DNA of 50,300 bases from Muribaculaceae bacterium (GTDB lineage Bacteria; Bacteroidota; Bacteroidia; Bacteroidales; Muribaculaceae). A model generated the notes under the pieces. The model searched no databases. It saw only the letters and a program-made list of their open reading frames with translations, and was not told the DNA's origin. The stretch is from positions 1 through 50,300 of the forward strand of contig JAFZKD010000049.1 of NCBI GenBank assembly GCA_017553785.1, written 5' to 3'. Of this stretch, positions 1 through 7,629 are shown one piece after another (the stretch's first letter is position 1; every line of letters begins with the position of its first letter). The position numbers were made by a program, and so were the translations under genes.

Positions 1-1332
1 GTGATTGAAATCATCAAGGCTTCGGGTCTGCGTGGACGCGGTGGCGCCGGCTTCCCCACTGGCATGAAGTGGGGCTTTGCCCGTGGCTATGACGCCGACG
101 AGAAATATGTGGTCTGCAACGCCGACGAGGGTGACCCCGGCGCATTCATGGACCGCTCCATCATGGAGGGTGACCCCAATTCGGTTATCGAGGCGATGAC
201 TGTCTGCGGTTACTGCATCAACTCCAACAAGGGTCTGATTTATATCCGCGCCGAGTATCCTCTGGCTGTCAACCGCCTCAAGATTGCTATCCAGCAGGCT
301 CGCGAATACGGCTTGTTGGGCAAGAAGATCCTGGGCACCGACTTTGACTTCGATCTCGAGATCCGCTCCGGCGCCGGCGCATTTGTCTGCGGTGAGGAGA
401 CCGCCTTGATCCACTCGATGGAGGGCAAGCGTGGTGAGCCCACCCTGAAGCCGCCGTTCCCCGCCGAGGCCGGTTACAACATGAAACCCACCAACGTGAA
501 CAACGTCGAGACGCTTGCCAACGTGCCCATCATCTTGACCAAGGGCGCTGACTGGTTCGCCTCGATAGGCACCGAGAAGAGCAAGGGTACCAAGGTATTC
601 GCTCTGGCTGGTAAAATCAATAATGTGGGCCGTATCGAGGTTCCCATGGGCACTACACTGCGTGAGATTATCTACGACATCGGTGGTGGCGTGAAGAACG
701 GTAAGGAATTCAAGGCTGTGCAGACTGGTGGCCCCTCGGGCGGTTGCTTGACACAGAAGCACCTTGATACTCCTATCGACTATGAGCATCTGGCCGCATC
801 AGGTTCGATGATGGGTTCTGGCGGTATGATTGTCATGGACGAGGACGACTGTATGGTCAGCGTGGCCAAGTTCTATCTTGAGTTCACTGTTGACGAGAGT
901 TGCGGTAAGTGCACGCCCTGCCGCATCGGTAACAAGCGCCTACTCGAGATTCTGACCCGCATCACTAAGGGTCAGGGCCGCATGGAAGACCTGGATACCC
1001 TCAAGAACCTGAGCGAGATCATCAAGGATACCGCCTTGTGTGGTCTGGGTCAGACTTCTCCCAATCCCGTTTTGTCGACCATCAACAATTTCTGGGACGA
1101 GTATGTTGAGCACGTGAGGGATCACAAGTGCCGTGCCCACCAGTGCAAGGATCTCGTGACCTACAGCATCGACCCGACCAAGTGTAAAGGCTGTACTGCC
1201 TGTGCCCGCAAGTGTCCCGTCAGTGCCATCTCGGGCGAGGCCCGCAATCCTCACAGTATTAACTCTGATAAGTGTATCCGCTGTGGCATGTGTATTTCTA
1301 CCTGCCGCTTCGATGCCATCTCAATTTCCTAA
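1..1332 (+). CDS. hydB: NADH-binding (NuoF-like) subunit of [FeFe] hydrogenase, 5' partial
   Basis: This is the flavoprotein subunit of a trimeric electron-bifurcating-type hydrogenase; it binds FMN, NAD(H) and Fe-S clusters in the cytoplasm. Visible are the glycine-rich [13 protein letters not shown] stretch near the start, [14 protein letters not shown], the 4Fe-4S motif [11 protein letters not shown] with its distant partner Cys in TALCGLGQ, and two C-terminal ferredoxin motifs ([12 protein letters not shown] and [11 protein letters not shown]). Whole HydB proteins are usually near 600 residues and begin with a thioredoxin-like 2Fe-2S domain. Only 443 residues are here, so the start lies upstream and the GTG at position 1 is probably internal. 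hydA follows 14 bases downstream, so co-transcription is expected. The C-terminal ferredoxin domain separates HydB from plain NuoF. Confidence 0.93.
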   Translation: MIEIIKASGLRGRGGAGFPTGMKWGFARGYDADEKYVVCNADEGDPGAFMDRSIMEGDPNSVIEAMTVCGYCINSNKGLIYIRAEYPLAVNRLKIAIQQAREYGLLGKKILGTDFDFDLEIRSGAGAFVCGEETALIHSMEGKRGEPTLKPPFPAEAGYNMKPTNVNNVETLANVPIILTKGADWFASIGTEKSKGTKVFALAGKINNVGRIEVPMGTTLREIIYDIGGGVKNGKEFKAVQTGGPSGGCLTQKHLDTPIDYEHLAASGSMMGSGGMIVMDEDDCMVSVAKFYLEFTVDESCGKCTPCRIGNKRLLEILTRITKGQGRMEDLDTLKNLSEIIKDTALCGLGQTSPNPVLSTINNFWDEYVEHVRDHKCRAHQCKDLVTYSIDPTKCKGCTACARKCPVSAISGEARNPHSINSDKCIRCGMCISTCRFDAISIS

Positions 1333-1346
1333 AACCCGACAGCATC

Positions 1347-3116
1347 ATGGAAGATAAGAATATGATCACTCTGACGATTGATAAACACGAGGTTACCGTT
1401 CCCGCAGGAACGATGTTGCTTGATGCAGCCAAGACAGTGGGCATTTCCATTCCCACCCTGTGTCACATCAACCTTGAGGGTACCTGTGTACAGAATATGC
1501 CTGCTTCATGCCGCATTTGTGTTGTGGAGATTGAAGGACGCCGCAACTTGGCTCCCGCCTGCGCAACTCGCGTGACGCCGGGTATGGTGGTACACACCAA
1601 CAGCGCCCGCGTTATCCGCGCCCGCAAGACTGTTGCCGAGCTTATGCTCAGCGACCATCCCAACGATTGCTTGACCTGTCCCAAGTGCAGCGACTGTGAA
1701 CTGCAGCGACTGGTGATGCGCTTCAACATCCGCACGATGCCTTACAACTATGGTGAGCAGAGCGTGCGCAAGCAGGAACAGACTCTGGCCATCTCTCGCA
1801 ATATGGAGAAGTGCGTTTACTGCCGCCGTTGCGAGAGCGTCTGCAACAACGTGCAGTCGGTGGGTGTCCTCAGTGCTATCCGCCGTGGTTTCAACACTAC
1901 CATCGCGCCTACGTTCGACAAGATGTTCTCCGACACCAACTGTACCTACTGCGGTCAGTGTGTCGCAGTTTGCCCCACGGGTGCCCTTACCGAGCGTGAC
2001 TATACCGACCGTCTCATGGACGATCTCAACAATCCCGACAAGGTGGTGATTGCCCAGCCTGCTCCCGCTGTACGCTTCGCCCTGGGCGAGGAGTTCGGCA
2101 TGCAGCCCGGCACCATCGTGACTGGCAAGATGGCTACCGCATTGCGCGACCTCGGCTTTGACTACGCGTTCGATACCGACTTCGGTGCTGACCTCACCAT
2201 CATGGAGGAGGGTACCGAGATCCTGCAACGCCTCAACAAGTTCCTGGCTGGTGACAAGGATGTGAAGTTGCCGATTATGACTTCGTGCTGTCCTGCTTGG
2301 GTTAACTTCTATGAGCACGAGTATCCCGATCTGCTTGACTATCCCTCAACTGCCAAGTCGCCCGCCCAGATGTTTGGCGCCATTGCCAAGACCTACTGGG
2401 CTGAGAAGATGGGTATCCCCCGAGAGAAACTCGTGGTCGTTTCCATCATGCCCTGCTTGGCCAAGAAGTTTGAGGCTGAGCGTGAAGAGTTCAGGGTGGA
2501 CGGCAATCCCGATGTGGATTACAGCATTTCTACCCGCGAGTTGGGCCGCCTGATCAAGCGTGCCAACATTGACTTCGTTAACCTTCCCGACAGCGACTTC
2601 GACTCGCCTCTCGGCGAATCGACCGGTGCTGCCGCCATCTTCGGTATTACCGGCGGTGTGATGGAGGCTGCCTTGCGTACTGTCTATGAGGTGCACACTG
2701 GTAAGACTCTGCCTCACCTCGAGTTCAACGAGGTGCGTGGCTTTGAGGGCATCAAGGAGGCTACTATCGACCTGAATGGCTTTGAGCTGAAGGTCTGCGT
2801 GGCTCACACTCTGGGCAACGCCCGCAAGGTGATGGACAAACTCCGTGCTGGCGAACTCAACTATCATGTGGTTGAGGTGATGGCATGTCCCGGTGGTTGC
2901 ATCGGCGGAGCCGGCCAGCCCTACCACCACGGCAATGTGGAGATTCTCAAGGCGCGTGCAGCTGCTCTCTACCGCGAGGACGAGGGCAAGGCCCTGCGCA
3001 AGAGCCACGAGAACCCCGACATCCAGAAGCTCTACAAGGAGTTCTTGGGAGAGCCTTGTGGCGAGAAGTCGCACCACCTGCTTCACACGCACTATTTCGA
3101 CAAATCTATTCATTAA
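1347..3116 (+). CDS. hydA: [FeFe] hydrogenase catalytic subunit
   Basis: This subunit reversibly makes H2 from protons and electrons at the H-cluster. In order: a NuoG-like 2Fe-2S domain (roughly residues 1-75), a His/Cys cluster (HPNDCLTCPKCSDC), two 4Fe-4S ferredoxin motifs (CVYCRRCESVC and CTYCGQCVAVCP), then the H-domain. All three H-cluster signatures are intact: TSCCPAW (residues 312-318), MPCLAKKFE (from 368) and MACPGGCIGGAGQP (from 512). This is the long, multi-cluster A3-type architecture that works with HydB and HydC. The ATG at 1347 is preferred over an upstream in-frame TTG at 1272 that lies inside hydB; an ATG at 1362 is also possible. The predicted protein is 589 residues, a normal length. 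Confidence 0.96.
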   Translation: MEDKNMITLTIDKHEVTVPAGTMLLDAAKTVGISIPTLCHINLEGTCVQNMPASCRICVVEIEGRRNLAPACATRVTPGMVVHTNSARVIRARKTVAELMLSDHPNDCLTCPKCSDCELQRLVMRFNIRTMPYNYGEQSVRKQEQTLAISRNMEKCVYCRRCESVCNNVQSVGVLSAIRRGFNTTIAPTFDKMFSDTNCTYCGQCVAVCPTGALTERDYTDRLMDDLNNPDKVVIAQPAPAVRFALGEEFGMQPGTIVTGKMATALRDLGFDYAFDTDFGADLTIMEEGTEILQRLNKFLAGDKDVKLPIMTSCCPAWVNFYEHEYPDLLDYPSTAKSPAQMFGAIAKTYWAEKMGIPREKLVVVSIMPCLAKKFEAEREEFRVDGNPDVDYSISTRELGRLIKRANIDFVNLPDSDFDSPLGESTGAAAIFGITGGVMEAALRTVYEVHTGKTLPHLEFNEVRGFEGIKEATIDLNGFELKVCVAHTLGNARKVMDKLRAGELNYHVVEVMACPGGCIGGAGQPYHHGNVEILKARAAALYREDEGKALRKSHENPDIQKLYKEFLGEPCGEKSHHLLHTHYFDKSIH

Positions 3117-3138
3117 TGTATATAACATCAATTAAGAT

Positions 3139-3630
3139 ATGAAGAATCAAGAAATCAAACTGGCGTGTACTGTTGTTAAACAGGTAGAGGAAATCTGCGA
3201 CAAGCACGGCAACAAGCCCGGTGAACTGATTAACGTGCTCCACGAGTGCCAGGCTTTGCATGGCTACCTCCCCGAGGAGATGCAGCGCATCATCGCCCGC
3301 AAGTTGGGCGTGCCCGCTTCCAAGGTTTATGGCGTGGTAACGTTCTATTCGTTCTTCACCATGACCCCCAAGGGCAAGCATCCGATTTCGGTCTGCCTGG
3401 GTACCGCATGCTACGTGCGCGGTTCCGAGCGTCTGCTTGAGGAAATCAAGCGCGTTTTGGGCATCGAGGTAGGTGAGACCACCCCTGACGGCAAGTTCTC
3501 GCTCGACTGCCTGCGCTGCGTGGGCGCCTGCGGTCTTGCTCCCGTTGTCATGATTGGCGAGCACGTCTACGGCCGTCTCGAGCCTAAGGATGTGAAAAAG
3601 ATTCTCGACGAAGTAGCCGCCGAAGATTAA
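3139..3630 (+). CDS. hydC: NuoE-like thioredoxin-fold subunit of [FeFe] hydrogenase
   Basis: This is the small 2Fe-2S subunit that completes the HydABC complex. The 163-residue protein has the NuoE layout: an N-terminal helical part with GYLPEE and KVYGVVTFY, then a thioredoxin-like ferredoxin with ligand cysteines at 86 and 91 (CLGTAC) and 127 and 131 (CVGAC). It starts 22 bases after hydA stops. Here hydC is the last gene of the set (hydB-hydA-hydC), whereas in many bacteria it comes first. A strong hairpin follows at 3657, so the operon probably ends here. NuoE of complex I is the only real alternative, and the neighbours exclude it. Confidence 0.94.
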   Translation: MKNQEIKLACTVVKQVEEICDKHGNKPGELINVLHECQALHGYLPEEMQRIIARKLGVPASKVYGVVTFYSFFTMTPKGKHPISVCLGTACYVRGSERLLEEIKRVLGIEVGETTPDGKFSLDCLRCVGACGLAPVVMIGEHVYGRLEPKDVKKILDEVAAED

Positions 3631-3656
3631 CATCGAAACACTATTATTTCACTTTC

Positions 3657-3690
3657 AAGAGAGCAGGGCAAAACAATGCCTTGCTCTCTT
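3657..3690 (+). terminator. Intrinsic-type terminator after hydC
   Basis: A 13-base stem (3657-3669 with 3678-3690, one G-T wobble) encloses an 8-base loop in the gap between the converging hydC and hydF genes. The T-run after it is short. The rest of 3691-3863 shows no gene. Confidence 0.75.
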
Positions 3691-3863
3691 TAGCTGATAT
3701 GTTGACAATTCTTTGGACTTAAGCTACCAGTTATTCAGGCACACACAACCACTTTCAGGCATTGGTAGACTGCAATGACACAGCTCGCTTTAAAAAATTT
3801 GTTTCTTTCCCCTTGGGCAGGCTCCTCTTACGGGAGAAATTTGCTTGTGTATGAGATTGTGGA

Positions 3864-5072
3864 TTACGGCAGGGATACTTTGCCCAGGATGCCCTTGAGG
3901 TGGGCGATTGTGATACCGTAGTTGGTCATGGGTGTTCCCTGGCGGCGGCATTGCATGACACGAGACATCATGAAGCGGCTGTTGAACATGCAGCCACCGC
4001 AATGAATGACGAGGTCATAGCATGTCACATCTTCGGGAAAATCCTTTCCAGCCACAATATCTATCTGCAAGCCGTTGCCCACGCGCTGGCGAAGCATGCG
4101 AGGAATCTTTTCCCGCCCGATATCCTCGGCTAGCGGGGCATGAGTGCAGGCTTCGGCAATCAACACGCGTGATTGCTCGGTCATGCGGTCGATGGCCATC
4201 GCACTTTTAACAAAAAACCGGATATCGCCCTTCTGGGCCGCCATGAGCACCGAGAAAGAAGTGAGCAAGCTTCCCTCTGGCTTTTTTTGCTCAACAATGT
4301 CAAACACCTGTGAATCGGTGATGATCAAGTGCGGCGGTTCTCTCATGGCTGCCAGCGTACGGTCGATGTCCTCGGTCGTGCTGCAGATGGCAGTACATCG
4401 CTTGTCCATCAGGTCGCGCAAGGTTTGTACTTGCGGCAAGATGAGCCGTCCCTTTGGTGCTTGCGGGTCTTGAGGCATGACCAGCAGCACGGTGTCACCG
4501 GCGTGGGCTAAATGACCTGTGAGGGACTGTTTCTCGCCTTCAGGAACAAGTCGAGCCAACGTTTGGCGCAGCAGGTCCAGTCCAGTGCCCTGGAGGGCGC
4601 TCACTGCGATGACCTCACTGCCGAGGCGTTTTGCTATCTTGTTGAGAAGGGTAGGATCAACCTCCTCCATCAGGTCAACCTTGTTTAGTGCCACCAGATA
4701 AGGCACGTCGGCCTGTTTGAGCATTGCCGCCCAAGCCGCTTCATCGTCAAGTGATTGTCCATCGGTTACCAGCAAGGCGATGTCGGTCTGTTTAATGATT
4801 TCATGGGTGCGCCTGGTGCGCAGGTCGCCCACTTCGCCGCTATCGTCAAAACCGGCCGTGTCAATCAGCACACAAGGCCCCAACGGCAATATTTCCATCG
4901 ATTTGATGACTGGGTCGGTCGTTGTGCCCGGTACGTCGCTTACCAGTGCCACCTGCTGCCCTGTGAGCGCATTGATAAGCGACGACTTGCCCACATTGCG
5001 GCGTCCGAACAACGCAATGTGTAGCCGCTCACTCTGCGGCGTCCTGTTAAAAGCATTCCCACTTTCAGCCAT
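3864..5072 (-). CDS. hydF: [FeFe] hydrogenase maturation GTPase HydF
   Basis: HydF is the scaffold on which the di-iron subcluster is assembled before delivery to HydA. The N-terminal third is an Era/TrmE-like GTPase: P-loop GRRNVGKSS (residues 23-31), a PGTTTDP switch, DTAG, and NKVD. The C-terminal cluster-binding part keeps a Cys in EACTHAP and the HCGGC motif at 357-361, which fits the family pattern CxH...HCxxC. At 402 residues it has the usual length. The start codon lies only 2 bases after the stop of the zeta-like gene, so the two are likely translated together. The other maturase gene here, hydG, is two genes upstream in the same operon. Confidence 0.95.
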   Translation of the reverse strand: MAESGNAFNRTPQSERLHIALFGRRNVGKSSLINALTGQQVALVSDVPGTTTDPVIKSMEILPLGPCVLIDTAGFDDSGEVGDLRTRRTHEIIKQTDIALLVTDGQSLDDEAAWAAMLKQADVPYLVALNKVDLMEEVDPTLLNKIAKRLGSEVIAVSALQGTGLDLLRQTLARLVPEGEKQSLTGHLAHAGDTVLLVMPQDPQAPKGRLILPQVQTLRDLMDKRCTAICSTTEDIDRTLAAMREPPHLIITDSQVFDIVEQKKPEGSLLTSFSVLMAAQKGDIRFFVKSAMAIDRMTEQSRVLIAEACTHAPLAEDIGREKIPRMLRQRVGNGLQIDIVAGKDFPEDVTCYDLVIHCGGCMFNSRFMMSRVMQCRRQGTPMTNYGITIAHLKGILGKVSLP

Positions 5073-5074
5073 CT

Positions 5075-5878
5075 TTAATTATGTTTATTGATGATATCTG
5101 GAGCGTCAACCTCTACGGGAGTATATTCCACCTGTTTTATTTTTAGACCAGGATTTTTCTCAAGAACTTCACGCGCCCTCACCCAGATAGGGTTTCCTTG
5201 CAAGTCGCTCATCACCACTAGACCATCATGCAGCGCTTCCTCGGTAATCATGTCGAGTACTGCCTGATTGCTGCATTCCAGGACTCGCTGAATCCAATTA
5301 TTTTGATAAGTTGAATCACTCTCTTTCATAATGGAATTAGTGGATAAATCATAGACATCACCCTTGTAACCCGAAGCAATGACGTGGTATTCATTGTTAT
5401 CGAATTGATATAATATCCACTCATCCACTATGGGCATGAAAATCTCAGTGAGATTCTTAAGACCACGATAATAGCGGCGAACGACTACATCATCGGGGAC
5501 ATGATGACCACCGTGCTTCACGCGATGGGCTATACGTTTAATAGCAATTTGAGGCGACTGCACGTAAAAAAACAGCAAGACGACCTTATAGCCTTTCTCT
5601 TGAGCCTGAAGAACCAGATTGCGGTATGCGCGTGTCGAGAGTGTAGTTTCGATAGCGAAAGTCTCATCTTTAGACAATAGATCTTGGATGCGTTCAAGCA
5701 TCAGCCGACCTGCTTGAAATGACACACTTTGAGGATCTAAAGGAGAAAGCCCATAAGCAATTTCATCGGCGTTCACCCATTGCCAGCAATCGAGGATTGA
5801 GGGCAAGAAGCGTTTTGAAGCAGTTGTTTTACCCGCTCCATTACACCCAGCAATGATATATAGCCTCTTATGTACCAT
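5075..5878 (-). CDS. Zeta-toxin-like P-loop kinase between hydG and hydF
   Basis: This 267-residue protein belongs to the zeta toxin / predicted ABC-type ATPase group. It has a Walker A loop GCNGAGKTT (residues 11-19), an NADEIA segment matching the family's catalytic Asp region, FAIETTLS, and a basic patch RVKHGGHHVPDD. True zeta toxins phosphorylate UDP-N-acetylglucosamine and are held in check by an epsilon antitoxin, but no antitoxin-like gene is adjacent: the 51-base gap to hydG is too short. The last 70 residues form an extra segment I cannot assign. Base composition looks more AT-rich than in hydG and hydF. A toxin role is therefore doubtful. It may be a small-molecule kinase or an inserted gene; its role beside the maturases is unknown. 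Confidence 0.8.
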   Translation of the reverse strand: MVHKRLYIIAGCNGAGKTTASKRFLPSILDCWQWVNADEIAYGLSPLDPQSVSFQAGRLMLERIQDLLSKDETFAIETTLSTRAYRNLVLQAQEKGYKVVLLFFYVQSPQIAIKRIAHRVKHGGHHVPDDVVVRRYYRGLKNLTEIFMPIVDEWILYQFDNNEYHVIASGYKGDVYDLSTNSIMKESDSTYQNNWIQRVLECSNQAVLDMITEEALHDGLVVMSDLQGNPIWVRAREVLEKNPGLKIKQVEYTPVEVDAPDIINKHN

Positions 5879-5929
5879 TATATCAGCTAAAATGAGTGAA
5901 AATGATTTACTGAGCTAACATTTCTCTGG

Positions 5930-7345
5930 TTAGAAGTGGAAATCTCGCTGGCCCTTGACGATGTCTTCAACGTGCTGGGTGGCGATTTCACGAACGCGCT
6001 GGTTAGAAATCTTGGCCAACTCCTTTTGGATTAGCACATCGCCTTTGGCGCGGGTTTCCTCGCTAGCGAAGTCTATCAGGTATTCCTTGAGTGTCATCAG
6101 CGCGTTGGGTGTGCAGATGTCACCGATCTTGCCTGCTTTTACCAGTTCCATGAAACGGTCGCCAGTGCGGCCCGAACGGTAGCAGGCGGTGCAGAAGCTG
6201 GGGATGTATCCGATAGACAGCAGCCAGTCGATGACTTCGTCAAGCGTGCGGGTATCGCTCACGTCAAACTGAGCCGTCTCGTCATGGCGTTCAACGGTGG
6301 TGTAACCGCCTACACTAGTGCGGCTGCCGCCACTGATCTGTGACACGCCCAAGTCAAGCACCTTGGAGCGCACACTCTGGCTTTCGCGGGTTGAGATGAT
6401 CATTCCCGTATAAGGCACTGCAAGACGGATGACCGCGATGATGCGGCAGAAGATTTCGTCGGGCAGAACATCGGGGAACTCATCGAGTGTAATGTCCTCA
6501 GCGGGGCAGATACGCGGCACGCTGATGGTGTGCGGACCAACACCGAATCTTGCCTCCAAATGCTCGGCGTGCATGAGCAGACCCACGAAGTCATAGCGAT
6601 AGGTGGTCAGGCCGTAGAGCACGCCGATGCCCACGTCATCGCATCCGCCCATCTGGGCGCGGTCCATCGCTTCGGTGTGGTATAAATAGTTGCTCTTCGG
6701 GCCAGTGGGATGCAGGGCCTCATAGTTCTTGCGGTTATAGGTCTCCTGGAACAGGATATAGGTGCCGATACCGGCAGCCTTCAGTTTTTCGTAGGCTTCG
6801 ACCTCGGTGGCGGCGATATTCACGTTCACGCGGCGAATCTCACCGTTGCCTACCTTGGTGTCATAGATGGTGTGGATGGATTCGAGGATGTATTCCAGCG
6901 GGTTCATCACGGGATGCTCTCCGGCTTCGAGTGCCAGTCGCTTGTGTCCCATCTTAACCAATGCCTCAACCTCGGCACGAATCTCGTCCTGTGACAGTTT
7001 CTTGCGGGGAATGGTCTTATTGATGGCATGGTAGGGGCAATAAACGCATCCGTTGATGCAGTAGTTCGAGAGATATAACGGAGCGAACAACACAATGCGG
7101 TTGCCGTAGAAACGTTGTTTTACATCGCGTGCCAGTTGCTCATAGCGCTGAATCAGGTCGGGCTGGTCACAGTCGAGCAGCACGGCAGCCTCGCGGTGTG
7201 TCAGTCCTTTGCACAGTGCCGCTTTGTCAATGATTTGCTCAATCAGGGCACGGTTGCTCTTGTTTTTCTCGGCATAGGCGAGCGTTTCCAATATTTCACT
7301 ATCGTCGATAAACTCATCGGCATGGTTCGATTTGACGTTATACAT
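5930..7345 (-). CDS. hydG: [FeFe] hydrogenase maturase HydG (radical SAM tyrosine lyase)
   Basis: HydG cleaves tyrosine with a radical SAM mechanism and supplies the CO and CN ligands of the H-cluster as an Fe-containing synthon. The radical SAM motif is CxxxCxxC at C96, C100 and C103 (YCINGCVYC). The C-terminal auxiliary cluster motif CX2CX22C is exact (CTAC, then 22 residues, then C), which separates HydG from the related ThiH. Length 471 is normal. It is the first gene of a minus-strand operon and has its own -7 promoter box upstream. HydE, the third maturase normally needed, is not in the window. Confidence 0.96.
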   Translation of the reverse strand: MYNVKSNHADEFIDDSEILETLAYAEKNKSNRALIEQIIDKAALCKGLTHREAAVLLDCDQPDLIQRYEQLARDVKQRFYGNRIVLFAPLYLSNYCINGCVYCPYHAINKTIPRKKLSQDEIRAEVEALVKMGHKRLALEAGEHPVMNPLEYILESIHTIYDTKVGNGEIRRVNVNIAATEVEAYEKLKAAGIGTYILFQETYNRKNYEALHPTGPKSNYLYHTEAMDRAQMGGCDDVGIGVLYGLTTYRYDFVGLLMHAEHLEARFGVGPHTISVPRICPAEDITLDEFPDVLPDEIFCRIIAVIRLAVPYTGMIISTRESQSVRSKVLDLGVSQISGGSRTSVGGYTTVERHDETAQFDVSDTRTLDEVIDWLLSIGYIPSFCTACYRSGRTGDRFMELVKAGKIGDICTPNALMTLKEYLIDFASEETRAKGDVLIQKELAKISNQRVREIATQHVEDIVKGQRDFHF

Positions 7346-7392
7346 GATATGTCCAATTAGTTATTAGTAGGTTGTTTGATTGATTTAACCTG

Positions 7393-7400
7393 CAAATATA
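7393..7400 (-). promoter_or_regulatory. -7 box for the hydG operon
   Basis: On the minus strand the bases read TATATTTG, matching the Bacteroidetes -7 consensus TAnnTTTG, about 48 bases before the hydG ATG. No well-spaced -33 TTTG is visible, so the promoter call rests on the -7 box alone. The rest of the hydG-lptD gap (to 7565) shows only AT-rich sequence. Confidence 0.55.
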
Positions 7401-7569
7401 ATACTTTTAATTGAACGATTGAATTCAAATCGGGTAAAATTGTCTTTCTTTTTTTTGTATGTGATTTTTTTGATTTGAGGGTTCAGTGGTGTGTGAACGC
7501 TGGCTTGATAAAGTGCCGCACAAGAGCATCGGGTTAGTGCTAAAAAACGATAATAATAGTGAAACTTGC

Positions 7570-7599
7570 TTGTCGTGCTTTTGATTTGCACTATCTTTG
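7570..7599 (+). promoter_or_regulatory. Promoter of lptD
   Basis: TTG at 7570-7572, a 19-base spacer, then TATCTTTG at 7592-7599 match the Bacteroidetes -33/-7 promoter. Transcription should begin near 7606, which rules out the in-frame TTG at 7597 as the lptD start. Confidence 0.7.
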
Positions 7600-7629
7600 C
7601 AAGATATTTTGATTGTAAAACAAGACGTC

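Noticed and set aside
1506-3131. Two long antisense open frames (about 260-270 codons) opposite hydA
   Set aside because: They are shadows produced by the GC-rich third positions of hydA; no domain and no start signals.
5075-5878. Complete zeta-epsilon toxin-antitoxin module
   Set aside because: Only the kinase-like gene is present; the 51-base gap to hydG cannot encode an antitoxin.
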